64,000 nucleotides of DNA, from contig NC_008009.1 of the NCBI RefSeq assembly GCF_000014005.1, positions 5,022,001 to 5,086,000 of the forward strand, read 5' to 3'. This DNA is from Candidatus Koribacter versatilis Ellin345. Lineage in GTDB: Bacteria; Acidobacteriota; Terriglobia; Terriglobales; Acidobacteriaceae. The notes under the pieces are model-generated. The model ran no database searches and was not told where the DNA came from. It worked only from the letters and a program-made list of their open reading frames with translations. Positions 30,046 to 37,440 of the stretch are shown here, piece by piece (positions within the stretch are counted from its first letter, which is position 1; every line of letters starts with the position of its first letter). Position numbers and translations under genes: made by a program.

Positions 30046-30314
30046 GTCGGAAGCGAAAAAAGGGTCTCTTGCATGGAAGTTGGGCGACAGCGAGCGACGA
30101 AGGTGGCCTGCATTTCCTGGACGGCATCGTCGATCGACACACCGGATCCTTCGTTGAGGATCTCGACGCCGAAGATCTTCATCGTGGTGGCGGAACCCTG
30201 TTCGTTCGTACCGCAGAGGGTGATGTCGAAGGGCAGGATCTGGTCGGAGTACCAGGGCTTGGCCTGCTCCTTGAAGCCGGAGACGAGGGTGTTCTGGATA
30301 CCGGAGTGGGAAGC
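30042..30314 (-). pseudogene. fragment of a phage virion structural protein gene
   Basis: On the minus strand one frame reads about 90 codons to a stop, with NTLVSGFKEQAKPWYSDQ, ILPFDITLCGTNEQG and MKIFGVEILNEGSGVSIDD. This KPW-DQ-PPFDI / RIYGVE-LNEG pattern is what I associate with a class of phage virion or tail-associated structural proteins. There is no start codon with a ribosome site, and the N-terminal part is missing, so it is a truncated remnant. The family naming is from memory of the motif, not from a search. The inverted copy is at 42276-42548. Confidence 0.55.
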
Positions 30315-30350
30315 CTTTGGTAGATATCGCTCCTGGTTCTAATCTCATTC

Positions 30351-30381
30351 TTGACATACCGCCGACATATCGGCATATACT
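30351..30381 (+). promoter_or_regulatory. candidate promoter with internal palindrome for recombinase operon
   Basis: TTGACA at 30351-30356 is followed 19 bases later by TATACT at 30376-30381; a hexamer CATATA at the preferred 17-base spacing is an alternative. The spacer holds the palindrome CCGA-CATA-TCGG (30362-30373), a plausible operator. The first gene begins 40 bases downstream. The same sequence is in the inverted copy. Confidence 0.5.
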
Positions 30382-30421
30382 TACGGCCCGGCGATTATCC
30401 CGGCCGAACCAGGAGAGCTCT

Positions 30422-30637
30422 ATGAAACAGAATAGATGTCGCCGCCATCTCCGTCCTCGCCCGTCCCGTTCACAGATCAACCAGCAGGTGGGGCGTGTAT
30501 GCTCTGCCATCCAGGCCCTGCAGCTTGAGGCCTTGATCGAACTCCAGAAGCCGGCGCCGAGCCTGCCACGCCTCCAGTTCCTGAACCGCATGATCGACCT
30601 GGCCAAGGACGAGGTTGTCAGCCTGGAGAAGTTCTAA
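30422..30637 (+). CDS. 71-residue basic protein of recombinase operon, unknown
   Basis: AGGAGAGCTCT directly precedes the ATG (MKQNRCRRHLRPRPSRSQ). The N-terminus is strongly basic and the remainder is helical (QLEALIELQKPAPSLPRLQF). The stop overlaps the recombinase start (TAATG), so the three genes are coupled. It may be a small DNA-binding accessory or directionality factor for the recombinase; no family was recognised. An identical copy is at 41953-42168. Confidence 0.65.
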   Translation: MKQNRCRRHLRPRPSRSQINQQVGRVCSAIQALQLEALIELQKPAPSLPRLQFLNRMIDLAKDEVVSLEKF

Positions 30638-31242
30638 TGAAACGCGCCGCGATTTACTTGCGGGTGTCCACGCTCGACCAACACCCCGAAACCCAACTCT
30701 ACGACCTTGAAGAACTGGCGCGACAGCGCCAGTTCGAGATCGTCGCAACCTATGAAGACCGGATCAGCGGCGCGAAGGCGCGCCGCCCGGGGCTCGATCA
30801 GATGATGAAGGACGCCCGTCGCCACCACTTCGATGTGGTGGTCGTGTGGGCATGTGACCGCCTGGCGCGATCGGTGAAGCACTTCTTAGAAACGTTAGAT
30901 GAGTTGACTCATCTCAACATCGAGTTCGTAAGCTTCCGCGAACAGCTCGACACCGCCGGCGCGTTGGGCCGCGCCGTCGTGACCATCATCAGTGTTGTCG
31001 CCGAACTGGAACGCTCTCTCATCATCGAGCGGGTGCGTGCCGGCATGCGCCGCGCAAAGTTAGAGGGCACCCACATCGGCCGCAAACCGCTCGATATCGA
31101 TCGCCAAGCGGTGCTGCGGCACCGTGCTCACGGTCAGTCGCTGACCCAGATCGCCAAGACCTTCAGCATCGGAAGAGCGACTGTCTCCCGCATCATTAAA
31201 GAAGAACGCCAGGCCCTTCCTCTGGCTGTTGGCGAAGCGTAA
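30637..31242 (+). CDS. serine recombinase, resolvase/invertase family
   Basis: A complete 201-residue resolvase/invertase. The N-terminal catalytic domain has YLRVSTLDQ with the nucleophilic serine (S11), VVVWACDRLARS with the catalytic arginines, and ELERSLIIERVRAGM leading into the long E helix. The C-terminal helix-turn-helix (SLTQIAKTFSIGRATVSRII) binds the crossover-site arms. Such enzymes resolve cointegrates, invert DNA or, less often, transpose. It is the middle gene of a three-gene operon, duplicated identically at 41348-41953. Confidence 0.93.
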   Translation: MKRAAIYLRVSTLDQHPETQLYDLEELARQRQFEIVATYEDRISGAKARRPGLDQMMKDARRHHFDVVVVWACDRLARSVKHFLETLDELTHLNIEFVSFREQLDTAGALGRAVVTIISVVAELERSLIIERVRAGMRRAKLEGTHIGRKPLDIDRQAVLRHRAHGQSLTQIAKTFSIGRATVSRIIKEERQALPLAVGEA

Positions 31243-31640
31243 TGGTGAACGTCTCCGATACGCTGCGCGACTATCGTCGCTGCCTGCGGAAACGCCGCTA
31301 TCAGACGCGGGAAGCGGCCGAGCAGAAGGCACGCAAAGCGAGCACACGAACCGGTGAGGTGATCCACTCCTACCACTGCGGTCTATGCGGACTGTGGCAT
31401 ATCGGAAAGCAACGTCCCCCGAAGGGGCAAACGATCGAAGTTCCGGGTGGCCGGTTGTGCTGGTTGTGCGGCGATCCGATCCCCCGTGAGCGTCTGGAGA
31501 AATCGTCTCATGCACATCCGACGTTTACCTGCTCGCCTCGCTGCAGCAAGCTCAGAAAAAGGTTCCTCGCCAAGCAGCGTCGCATGAAGAAGGCACGGGA
31601 AGACCTTGGCCCAAAAGGGTCTTCCGGAACCTCGTCCTAA
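31242..31640 (+). CDS. small Cys-rich zinc-finger-like protein, unknown
   Basis: A 132-residue basic protein with two cysteine pairs in zinc-ribbon-like settings: HCGLCGLWH (after an SY) and LCWLCGDPI, plus a later C-x-C region (FTCSPRCSKL). The N-terminus (YRRCLRKRRYQTREAAEQKA) resembles phage- or plasmid-borne small zinc-binding proteins. Translation is coupled to the recombinase (TAATG overlap). A DNA-binding helper of recombination is possible. An identical copy is at 40950-41348. Confidence 0.65.
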   Translation: MVNVSDTLRDYRRCLRKRRYQTREAAEQKARKASTRTGEVIHSYHCGLCGLWHIGKQRPPKGQTIEVPGGRLCWLCGDPIPRERLEKSSHAHPTFTCSPRCSKLRKRFLAKQRRMKKAREDLGPKGSSGTSS

Positions 31641-31654
31641 CTTAAACAAAACAG

Positions 31655-31674
31655 GGCGCCGGAAACGGCGCCCT
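31655..31674. terminator. bidirectional terminator
   Basis: A perfect 7-bp stem (GGGCGCC, 6-base loop GGAAAC) ends the recombinase operon. On the minus strand it is followed by TGTTTTGTTTA, so it would also stop transcripts arriving from the PRTase gene. Confidence 0.65.
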
Positions 31675-31686
31675 TCACTAGCCCAC

Positions 31687-31698
31687 AAGGAGTGGGTT
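31687..31698 (+). repeat. 12-bp direct repeat, left of GHKL-PRTase cassette
   Basis: AAGGAGTGGGTT occurs here and, in the same orientation, at 35427-35438. Each copy lies two bases outside a 40-bp inverted repeat, the arrangement of a target-site duplication around a transposon-like unit. Confidence 0.7.
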
Positions 31699-31700
31699 TC

Positions 31701-31740
31701 GGGCACTAATCAGAGAGTCCCAGCGGCAGGAATGCTGTAT
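31701..31740 (+). repeat. left 40-bp inverted repeat of GHKL-PRTase cassette
   Basis: The 40 bases from GGGCACTAATCAG to AATGCTGTAT match perfectly the reverse complement of 35385-35424. The first four bases also belong to the adjacent 2,525-bp repeat. The unit lies 64 bases past the PRTase-like gene stop. Confidence 0.85.
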
Positions 31741-31803
31741 TCTCGAATCTCCAGGGCGTATGTTCGTGACTGGTGATGATCGCCCGGAGCAGTTTAGCGT
31801 GAC

Positions 31804-34062
31804 TTAAGACAAGGCGCGCCAAATGGAAGCCGGGAGCGATGGCAGTTGACGCCAGGTCTCGTCCGAGAACTCTGGCTGCGGAAGCTTTCGCGACAATCGT
31901 GCGACGGCTAACTCCAGCGCGATGCTCTCCTGATTGTCTCTACGAAGCAAGAAGTCATTCAGTAATCGCCGCCGATGTTCTTCCTCGGATCCATCAAGCC
32001 GTTCGAGCTCCTCCGGAAACGCACAACGAAGAATACCAAGGCGAAGGATGTCGTCATTGAATCGCTGACCAAAATAGTTGTCATGGTGCAGCAATGACAT
32101 ATGGGGATAGTTTACTTCCAATCGCCGAGTTTCATCGCTAGCAATTCGCATTTGTTGCAGCGCTGCTGCTATAGAGCCGAGAACGTCAGCCTCCGTTGGA
32201 GGGGGCTCATCCGCTGGAATAAACAATGAGTTAGGCGAGAGCGCAAGGGGCACTGCGTTGTCGGCTCGCCACAGGGCTTGGTCTGTTAGGCCGGTCCCGA
32301 TTCGGGCTCGTTCCAGGGTCATGATTCTCTTGCTCACGAAAGCCGCTGAGTCCCCCGTAAGACGGTTCTGCGAAATTAGTTGAGATAAGTTATGAGTTTC
32401 GATGCACCAAGGACAAGTAACATGGTTCCAGTCGGGCAGGATCACCTTTTCAACACATAACACGCGATGTTGTGGACCTGTGGTCCGATAGGACAATTGC
32501 TGCGTTCTCCGGTTCCAACTTTTGTCGCTGCTCGGTCTCGCGACGGCAACCAGATAAACGAGCCGTCCTGGGTACTTCAACTCACGCAGGCTCTGTTGAA
32601 ATCTTCCCAAGCGTTGCCCGGTGATGGAAACGTCGTCGACCACGAGTACAAGGTCGTCAGCTGAAGCTTTCGCAATTTCCTGTGGTACTTCCCCGGCGAT
32701 AGCACGCATATCAGGATGAACGAATACAGGCACGGTCGTCCCTTTGGTTGTGCGGAAGAAATCTGCAATCCTCTGCGCCAGCAGTACACCAGCTTCGTGA
32801 GGGGGAGTGATGATGGTAACGGGTGGCCGATCAAGCGAAGCCGCCTGGCTTTGCAATTTGCTGCTAAAGCCTTCGTGCCGGAGCATCCTAGTCACGTCGA
32901 TGTATATGCCGTGATGCCGATGCTCCTGATTCGACAGGTCAACAGCATTACGATGGATCGAAATGGCGCCACAACTTCGATAGTCAGAAAAAAAACGCGC
33001 AGAGTGGTTGCAAGCAACCTTATCGATATAGAGCGCAGTCTCTTTGACGTCGAGCGGGAAATAAGTGCTTCTATCGATTTCGATGATGGCCCGCGAGCCA
33101 ACCTCACCTCGGTCGATGGACGCGAAGGTCGTACCGCTAACCCCGGAAGACAGGTCGCAGAGGTGAGCAACATCGGGAAGCGTCGAAAGGCGGTACAGAG
33201 CTAAGAAGAAAAACCCTTCAGACTTGTACTGCATTTCCGATATTAGATTCTCCAAGCGGCGTAAGGACGTTCCCGTCGAGACGGCGCTTAGGACCATAAG
33301 GACATCGCGCTTTCCGGCTTCAGTAACGCTAAGCAGCGCATCTCTGATGTTCGGCATGACTCCAAGAAGGTCATCAGGGTAGGCGGATAGCATCTCAACC
33401 CGGCATCCAAGTAGATCTCGTCGTTCCTTCTCCGGGGCCATGTGCCACCAGTACCGCTCTAAAAGTCTTGCCGCATTCAAGGCGATTGATGAGATTGACC
33501 ATGTGTCTGTCAGGAGCGCGTTACGCCCTTTGAGGAATGGGAGCATCCAGAAGAAAAAGGCGTCGAGCACCTGCCGGCTACGTTGGATGCTCCCGACCCG
33601 AAGAAACATATTCACGAAGCGCTGCGAAGGGGCCCGATAAACAAAGTTCATCCTGGCACGGAACAGAGCTGTCGATTCCTTCATGTATGTGTACAGCTCT
33701 TTGTCCCTAAGCCAATCGATGCATCTTACTCGAGCGGCTGACGTGTCAAGCCGGTCGGTACTCGATCTGTTTAGATTTGGAGTAAGCTGAGGAGCGAAAT
33801 CGTGACTATATAGAACATGAACGGAAGCATGAGGTGCTCGCTGACAGAGGGCGGTTACATTGCTATCCATCGCCCGCTCTGAAGGCACTGGTTCGTCGAC
33901 TCGCAAGCGGACAATTAAGATATCCGTCTGCTCCAGAAGTCGCAGGTGCGCAGTGTATAGAAGATCTGCGAGCGAATCGAAGCTGAGGTAGTCAGCGCAG
34001 TCAGCCAGGCAGAGTTGCGAAGATACTCCGTCGTAAACGAACTCGGCGAAGATCGGATACAT
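31804..34062 (-). CDS. large protein with phosphoribosyltransferase-like domain
   Basis: A 752-residue protein. Around residues 467-482 lies LVLVVDDVSITGQRL, the PRPP-binding loop pattern of type I phosphoribosyltransferases (hydrophobic strand, two acidic residues, TG). The preceding HEAGVLLAQRIADFF and FVHPDMRAI fit the rest of that fold. The first 400 residues and the C-terminal part, which contains a possible zinc site (CPWCIETH), match nothing I know. The gene starts one base after the GHKL ATPase stop, so the two proteins should work together. A purine/pyrimidine salvage role is unlikely given the size and context; a nucleotide-related effector or signalling role is an inference. Confidence 0.7.
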   Translation of the reverse strand: MYPIFAEFVYDGVSSQLCLADCADYLSFDSLADLLYTAHLRLLEQTDILIVRLRVDEPVPSERAMDSNVTALCQRAPHASVHVLYSHDFAPQLTPNLNRSSTDRLDTSAARVRCIDWLRDKELYTYMKESTALFRARMNFVYRAPSQRFVNMFLRVGSIQRSRQVLDAFFFWMLPFLKGRNALLTDTWSISSIALNAARLLERYWWHMAPEKERRDLLGCRVEMLSAYPDDLLGVMPNIRDALLSVTEAGKRDVLMVLSAVSTGTSLRRLENLISEMQYKSEGFFFLALYRLSTLPDVAHLCDLSSGVSGTTFASIDRGEVGSRAIIEIDRSTYFPLDVKETALYIDKVACNHSARFFSDYRSCGAISIHRNAVDLSNQEHRHHGIYIDVTRMLRHEGFSSKLQSQAASLDRPPVTIITPPHEAGVLLAQRIADFFRTTKGTTVPVFVHPDMRAIAGEVPQEIAKASADDLVLVVDDVSITGQRLGRFQQSLRELKYPGRLVYLVAVARPSSDKSWNRRTQQLSYRTTGPQHRVLCVEKVILPDWNHVTCPWCIETHNLSQLISQNRLTGDSAAFVSKRIMTLERARIGTGLTDQALWRADNAVPLALSPNSLFIPADEPPPTEADVLGSIAAALQQMRIASDETRRLEVNYPHMSLLHHDNYFGQRFNDDILRLGILRCAFPEELERLDGSEEEHRRRLLNDFLLRRDNQESIALELAVARLSRKLPQPEFSDETWRQLPSLPASIWRALS

Positions 34063-34063
34063 T

Positions 34064-35245
34064 CTATTTTCGCGGTGAGCTCACCAGCGGAAATATTAGA
34101 CTAAATTGCGTTCCGACACTGCACAATTTTCCTGAATGCTGCGTCTCGCTCAGGCAAGGAGTGTTCTTGTCGTCGACATCAGAGCGAGCGTCATAGTAGA
34201 GCCAATTCGATCCTGTCCGCAAAGACACAAACCCTTGAAGCACATGAACAGCTTGGATCGCATGTTGCAACCCGTGTCCTGCGCCAGACTGGGTACGCTT
34301 GCTGGTAAGAGCGTCGCTCATAACACGATTGATGAAAGCGGCACGATCAGACGAAGAATGAGTCCGATCTGCCAATTCGGGCCGAGTGGAGAGTAAGCGA
34401 TCTACAATACCCAAGCCACAATCGCCGATGCTGATCTCGTAAAACTTGTAGGTACCATCCACGGGTACTTGGCACTGCAAGTAAGCTTGAAGTTCTTGGA
34501 ACCCAGCTGCCCGCCGGATGAATTGCGCCTTGTCGTGGCCGATATGCTTCCGTATACGCAAGTAGCGCATGCCGCGAATCTCAAGGTTGTTCTGATCCAG
34601 CCGTCCATGTTGGAAGCTGTTTTGCCACAACTCGTAAGCGAAGCTTCCGATTGCGCGTTCGATATCGCGTGGCACTGAATCGGTGAATCCCTCACCGACT
34701 CCGATCTCAAAGCAATTGCGACGGTATGCTCTGAACCTGTCGAGGAAGTCATCCTTGCTTCGAATACCAGCGAATCCGATGGGTGTTGGAAGCTCTGGAT
34801 CAAACGCGCAAAATGTCAGAGCTTTGCCAACCGTCTTTTCCGGGCTACTAATCCCGTTCTTCTCCACGACCGCCCATCGATGTTCCCGAAGGCTCGGATG
34901 AAAATCTGACTTGCTCGCGTCAACGATCGCATTAGCGAACTCAAGTGCAGCAAGCCCCTCGAGAGTTGATCCAAAGCGCTCTACTGTATGGCGCTCGTCA
35001 GGTTTGACGATCCAATCGATTACCCTTGCCGACATCTTTCGATGTGCGGCGGCGGCCAACAATGTCACGATGCGCGAATCCTTAAAGAACTGAGATCCGA
35101 GGTCTTTAGCCAGCCAGATATCGACGGAGCCGTGTTTGGCATTCGCGAGACGGCACGTCATCTCCTCTATCTCGGGAAGAGTCGTTGTTTTCAAGAGTTG
35201 CAACGTGAGCGTCGTGTGCGGATTCGCAATCGTGCCGGTTGTCAT
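34064..35245 (-). CDS. GHKL-type ATPase paired with PRTase-like protein
   Basis: The C-terminal half carries the GHKL (Bergerat) ATP site: N box ELWQNSFQHG (E205, N209), G1 box GDCGLG (D275), G2 box SGAGHGLQH (about 319-327), and a last strand GTQFSLIFPL. The N-terminal 180 residues have no recognised domain. AGGAG seven bases before the ATG at 35245 sets the start. There is no histidine-kinase dimerisation domain and no MutL/Hsp90 middle domain, so it is a stand-alone sensor/ATPase. One base separates it from the PRTase-like gene. The pair fills a cassette bounded by inverted repeats. Confidence 0.75.
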   Translation of the reverse strand: MTTGTIANPHTTLTLQLLKTTTLPEIEEMTCRLANAKHGSVDIWLAKDLGSQFFKDSRIVTLLAAAAHRKMSARVIDWIVKPDERHTVERFGSTLEGLAALEFANAIVDASKSDFHPSLREHRWAVVEKNGISSPEKTVGKALTFCAFDPELPTPIGFAGIRSKDDFLDRFRAYRRNCFEIGVGEGFTDSVPRDIERAIGSFAYELWQNSFQHGRLDQNNLEIRGMRYLRIRKHIGHDKAQFIRRAAGFQELQAYLQCQVPVDGTYKFYEISIGDCGLGIVDRLLSTRPELADRTHSSSDRAAFINRVMSDALTSKRTQSGAGHGLQHAIQAVHVLQGFVSLRTGSNWLYYDARSDVDDKNTPCLSETQHSGKLCSVGTQFSLIFPLVSSPRK

Positions 35246-35384
35246 CGCAGCTCTCCTGGATGTGTGAGAATGGCACATTGTACCTGAATCGTGGCTCCCC
35301 CTGTAACGCTCCAGCCGTCGTAATTAGCTTGGTACGTACTTGTGAACTGCGACCTCACATCCGAGGTTGCCCCACTGAAATCGG

Positions 35385-35424
35385 ATACAGCATTCCTGCC
35401 GCTGGGACTCTCTGATTAGTGCCC
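35385..35424 (-). repeat. right 40-bp inverted repeat of GHKL-PRTase cassette
   Basis: It is the exact reverse complement of 31701-31740. Similarity ends sharply on the inner side (CGG against CTC). It sits 140 bases upstream of the GHKL start. Confidence 0.85.
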
Positions 35425-35426
35425 AT

Positions 35427-35438
35427 AAGGAGTGGGTT
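35427..35438 (+). repeat. 12-bp direct repeat, right of GHKL-PRTase cassette
   Basis: A second AAGGAGTGGGTT in the same orientation as 31687-31698, two bases outside the right inverted repeat. Confidence 0.7.
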
Positions 35439-35581
35439 GTGGGTCGCGTATGTACTGAGCTGTAGTGTAGCGCAGAAGGGTTCCCCGCTTCGGATCATTG
35501 AAGAAGAGGTGCCAGTTGCACGCTGCCCATGTAACTCGTTGAATTTGAGATTATCACCGTTAAAACTCCATTCCGTGTAGG

Positions 35582-36184
35582 TCACTGCTTTGCAACCGAA
35601 CTTGCTTGCAGATCCTCAACCATTGGCAGGCTGTCAGTTTCTGCGTTTCTCACAAATCGGCGAATTATTTCGACCTCCTCAAAGTACTTCTTGAGCTGGG
35701 TTACTTCATCTGGACCGAAGGTCTGCGGTGAATCCAGCAGGCGGCGGTAAGTGTCGTAGAATTCCGATTCCCCATGTCTGAACGCCTTGAAGCGCTCGGC
35801 AATTTTCAGACCTCGATGAAAGCCTAAAAGGAGGGCAATATGTGCCGCAATGATGGTCAGTAGCCACTTAGACGCGGGATCACTCGGGTTAATCGCTTGC
35901 GTAAGAAACGGCATGATGCAAGACGACAAGATGGTCCAACATAAGCAGTAATAGTGAAATCGCGAGTTCCGGGTAGCTTCTCGTTTCCAGAACGCAAGTG
36001 TGCCTTGTAATCGCGAAAAATGCTGCTCGAGTTTTACCTTTGCTTCGTCAGAGAATTGAGAATCCCGGAACGATGCACCGCCTGGGTTGAGCTGCACCTC
36101 GGAAAATAGAGCTCGCAGCGCAGGCAGAAGTGTGAGGAAAGTCAACGTTATGTAAATCGCCATAAGCCAGCTCCAAACCGTCAT
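35582..36184 (-). CDS. SLATT-domain (DUF4231-like) membrane protein, predicted effector
   Basis: A 200-residue protein with an N-terminal hydrophobic helix (about 3-25) and a central pair of membrane helices (CLCWTILSSCIMPFLTQA and WLLTIIAAHIALLLGF, about 80-125). A helical tail follows that contains ERFKAFRHGESEFYDTYRRLL and EEVEIIRRFV. The WKREATRNSRFHYYCLCW lead-in, two close membrane helices and the RxE-rich tail are the pattern of SLATT domains. SLATT proteins are predicted pore-forming or membrane-disrupting effectors in nucleotide-signal conflict systems. It is the last gene of the TIR-SLOG operon. GGGGAAAGAA precedes the ATG. Confidence 0.7.
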   Translation of the reverse strand: MTVWSWLMAIYITLTFLTLLPALRALFSEVQLNPGGASFRDSQFSDEAKVKLEQHFSRLQGTLAFWKREATRNSRFHYYCLCWTILSSCIMPFLTQAINPSDPASKWLLTIIAAHIALLLGFHRGLKIAERFKAFRHGESEFYDTYRRLLDSPQTFGPDEVTQLKKYFEEVEIIRRFVRNAETDSLPMVEDLQASSVAKQ

Positions 36185-36219
36185 TTCTTTCCCCGCGTTC
36201 TCGAGTTCCGACTGTTGGG

Positions 36220-36810
36220 CTACTTTCCGGCTTGCGTTGCAGCAGCTTCAACCCACTTCCCGAAATTGCTATATCCGTCGTTGTTCACCCAGTCGTAGAC
36301 GTTAAAGAGGCTGCTCAGGACGGGCCTATCCACACTCTTTAAATAGAGGGCTGCCGCTTTCGTGATGGGAAGCAGGTATGGAGCATCCTTCCATCCGGTC
36401 TGGTAGTGAATCATTGGAACCAGCTCCCCATCTCGAGCGCCGTACCCAAGAAACTGGAAGGGGCTACTCCCTTCGGTGTCCGCACCGTGCTTTGGGTCCT
36501 TCAGTTGGTGAATTCTGATACCAAAGATACCCATTCCGTACTCCACAGCCTTGAGGATTTCGTAATCTACCCAGCGGCGGGTGTAGGTCTCCTTCCCAAT
36601 AAGCACGCAGAGTGCGGTACTCCCAACGAGGCCATTGTCGATGATCTTCTTGACCGCCTGATCACCCTCTTTCTTTGCCTTCTCCTCAAGCGAGCCGTCG
36701 AAGAATCCTGTTTCCGTGTACGTTCCCTTGGTTATGTAGTGTTGCTTCACCTGCTGTACCCGCATGATGTCACGATCGTAGTGAAAGCTGAAGAACACCG
36801 AGCGAGCCAT
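36220..36810 (-). CDS. TIR-like protein (DUF1863/ThsB type)
   Basis: The start MARSVFFSFHYDRD matches the first strand of the MTH538/ThsB TIR-like fold (VFxSxHYxxD). TALCVLIGKETYTRRWVDYE follows, with the candidate catalytic glutamate E84 after RRWV, as in NAD-cleaving TIR domains. The C-terminal half (IRIHQLKD onward) is typical of the DUF1863 length class. In type I Thoeris this protein class makes a cyclic ADP-ribose isomer after phage sensing. GAGAGGA eight bases before the ATG supports the start. It is third in the operon, 51 bases after the SLOG gene and 35 bases before the SLATT gene. Confidence 0.82.
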   Translation of the reverse strand: MARSVFFSFHYDRDIMRVQQVKQHYITKGTYTETGFFDGSLEEKAKKEGDQAVKKIIDNGLVGSTALCVLIGKETYTRRWVDYEILKAVEYGMGIFGIRIHQLKDPKHGADTEGSSPFQFLGYGARDGELVPMIHYQTGWKDAPYLLPITKAAALYLKSVDRPVLSSLFNVYDWVNNDGYSNFGKWVEAAATQAGK

Positions 36811-36861
36811 CGTCCAATTCCTCTCAGATACAAGTCACATCAGCTTTACGGCCGGTTCAGA

Positions 36862-37440
36862 TTACATCAACTCGGTTGCGAGAAGGCGACGGAATAATGA
36901 TAAATACCGCAAGTCAGTTAATAGTTCAACATGATCGCGAGCATGCTCGTTAAAAAGCATCCGTGCGGCTGCTCCTGTCGAGGCGATCGGATACGCCGGT
37001 TTGTTGGGATGTCTACGTCTGAAAATCTCAAACTCGAGCTCCACCCCATCCATGCCGCCTACAAACACTCCGGCATCGTAGTCGTGGCCAGCGATCATTG
37101 CTTCTCGCATCACCCTAAGGCTTTCTCTTTCGTCCATGTCGATGGATTCAACGATTCGTATTCGTTCGAACTCGGCGGCTTCCGGCGGGAAAACGCGACG
37201 GAAAAAGGCACTTTGGTAAAGAGTGATGTGCTGGTTGACATCGGGTGTCATACCACGGACGAGCAAACGAATGAGGGGTGTGATCGCCGGATGGCCGCCA
37301 AAAACTATTTGACCGCTCGGCGCGACAACGCTAACGAGCGCGCGGATGCTGTCGCGGATCGCAATGATGTCGGCTGTATTCCGATATCTGGCATCATCGC
37401 CCGGCAGGGGGATGCTGGCGGAAAGAAATATGCAGGCCAT
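36862..37440 (-). CDS. stand-alone SLOG-domain protein
   Basis: A 192-residue Rossmann-like protein with FGGHPAITPLI (about 47-57) and AGVFVGGMDGVELEFEIF (about 123-140). The first glycine-rich loop after a strand and the later GG-x-GV-x-E motif are the marks of SLOG nucleotide-binding domains. In Thoeris ThsA, a SLOG domain binds the signal made by TIR proteins; here SLOG is a separate polypeptide. The ATG at 37440 overlaps the TIR gene stop (TAATG); a start 21 bases upstream is possible but less coupled. It probably senses a nucleotide signal and gates the SLATT effector. Confidence 0.75.
   Translation of the reverse strand: MACIFLSASIPLPGDDARYRNTADIIAIRDSIRALVSVVAPSGQIVFGGHPAITPLIRLLVRGMTPDVNQHITLYQSAFFRRVFPPEAAEFERIRIVESIDMDERESLRVMREAMIAGHDYDAGVFVGGMDGVELEFEIFRRRHPNKPAYPIASTGAAARMLFNEHARDHVELLTDLRYLSLFRRLLATELM

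Larger units (their letters stand above)
29180..31704 (+). repeat. left copy of 2,525-bp perfect inverted repeat
   Basis: The sequence from AACTGCCTGACGAG to GGGTTTCGGGC appears identically, reverse-complemented, at 40886-43410; paired coordinates sum to 72590. It contains unit B of the dispersed repeat, a tandem repeat block, a phage gene fragment, and a three-gene recombinase operon. Flanking bases differ on both sides, giving sharp ends. There are no obvious terminal inverted repeats within a single copy. The perfect identity implies very recent duplication. Confidence 0.92.
35246..35581. other. gap between the two minus-strand modules
   Basis: Between the GHKL start and the SLATT stop lie the right 40-bp inverted repeat and the right 12-bp direct repeat. 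A short minus-strand frame across it (ending 35355) reads through the repeat and is not considered a gene. The GHKL-PRTase promoter should lie in 35246-35384, but none was clear. Confidence 0.4.

Noticed and set aside
35355-35585. 76-codon minus-strand gene
   Set aside because: It reads straight through the 40-bp inverted repeat and the direct repeat and has no ribosome site.
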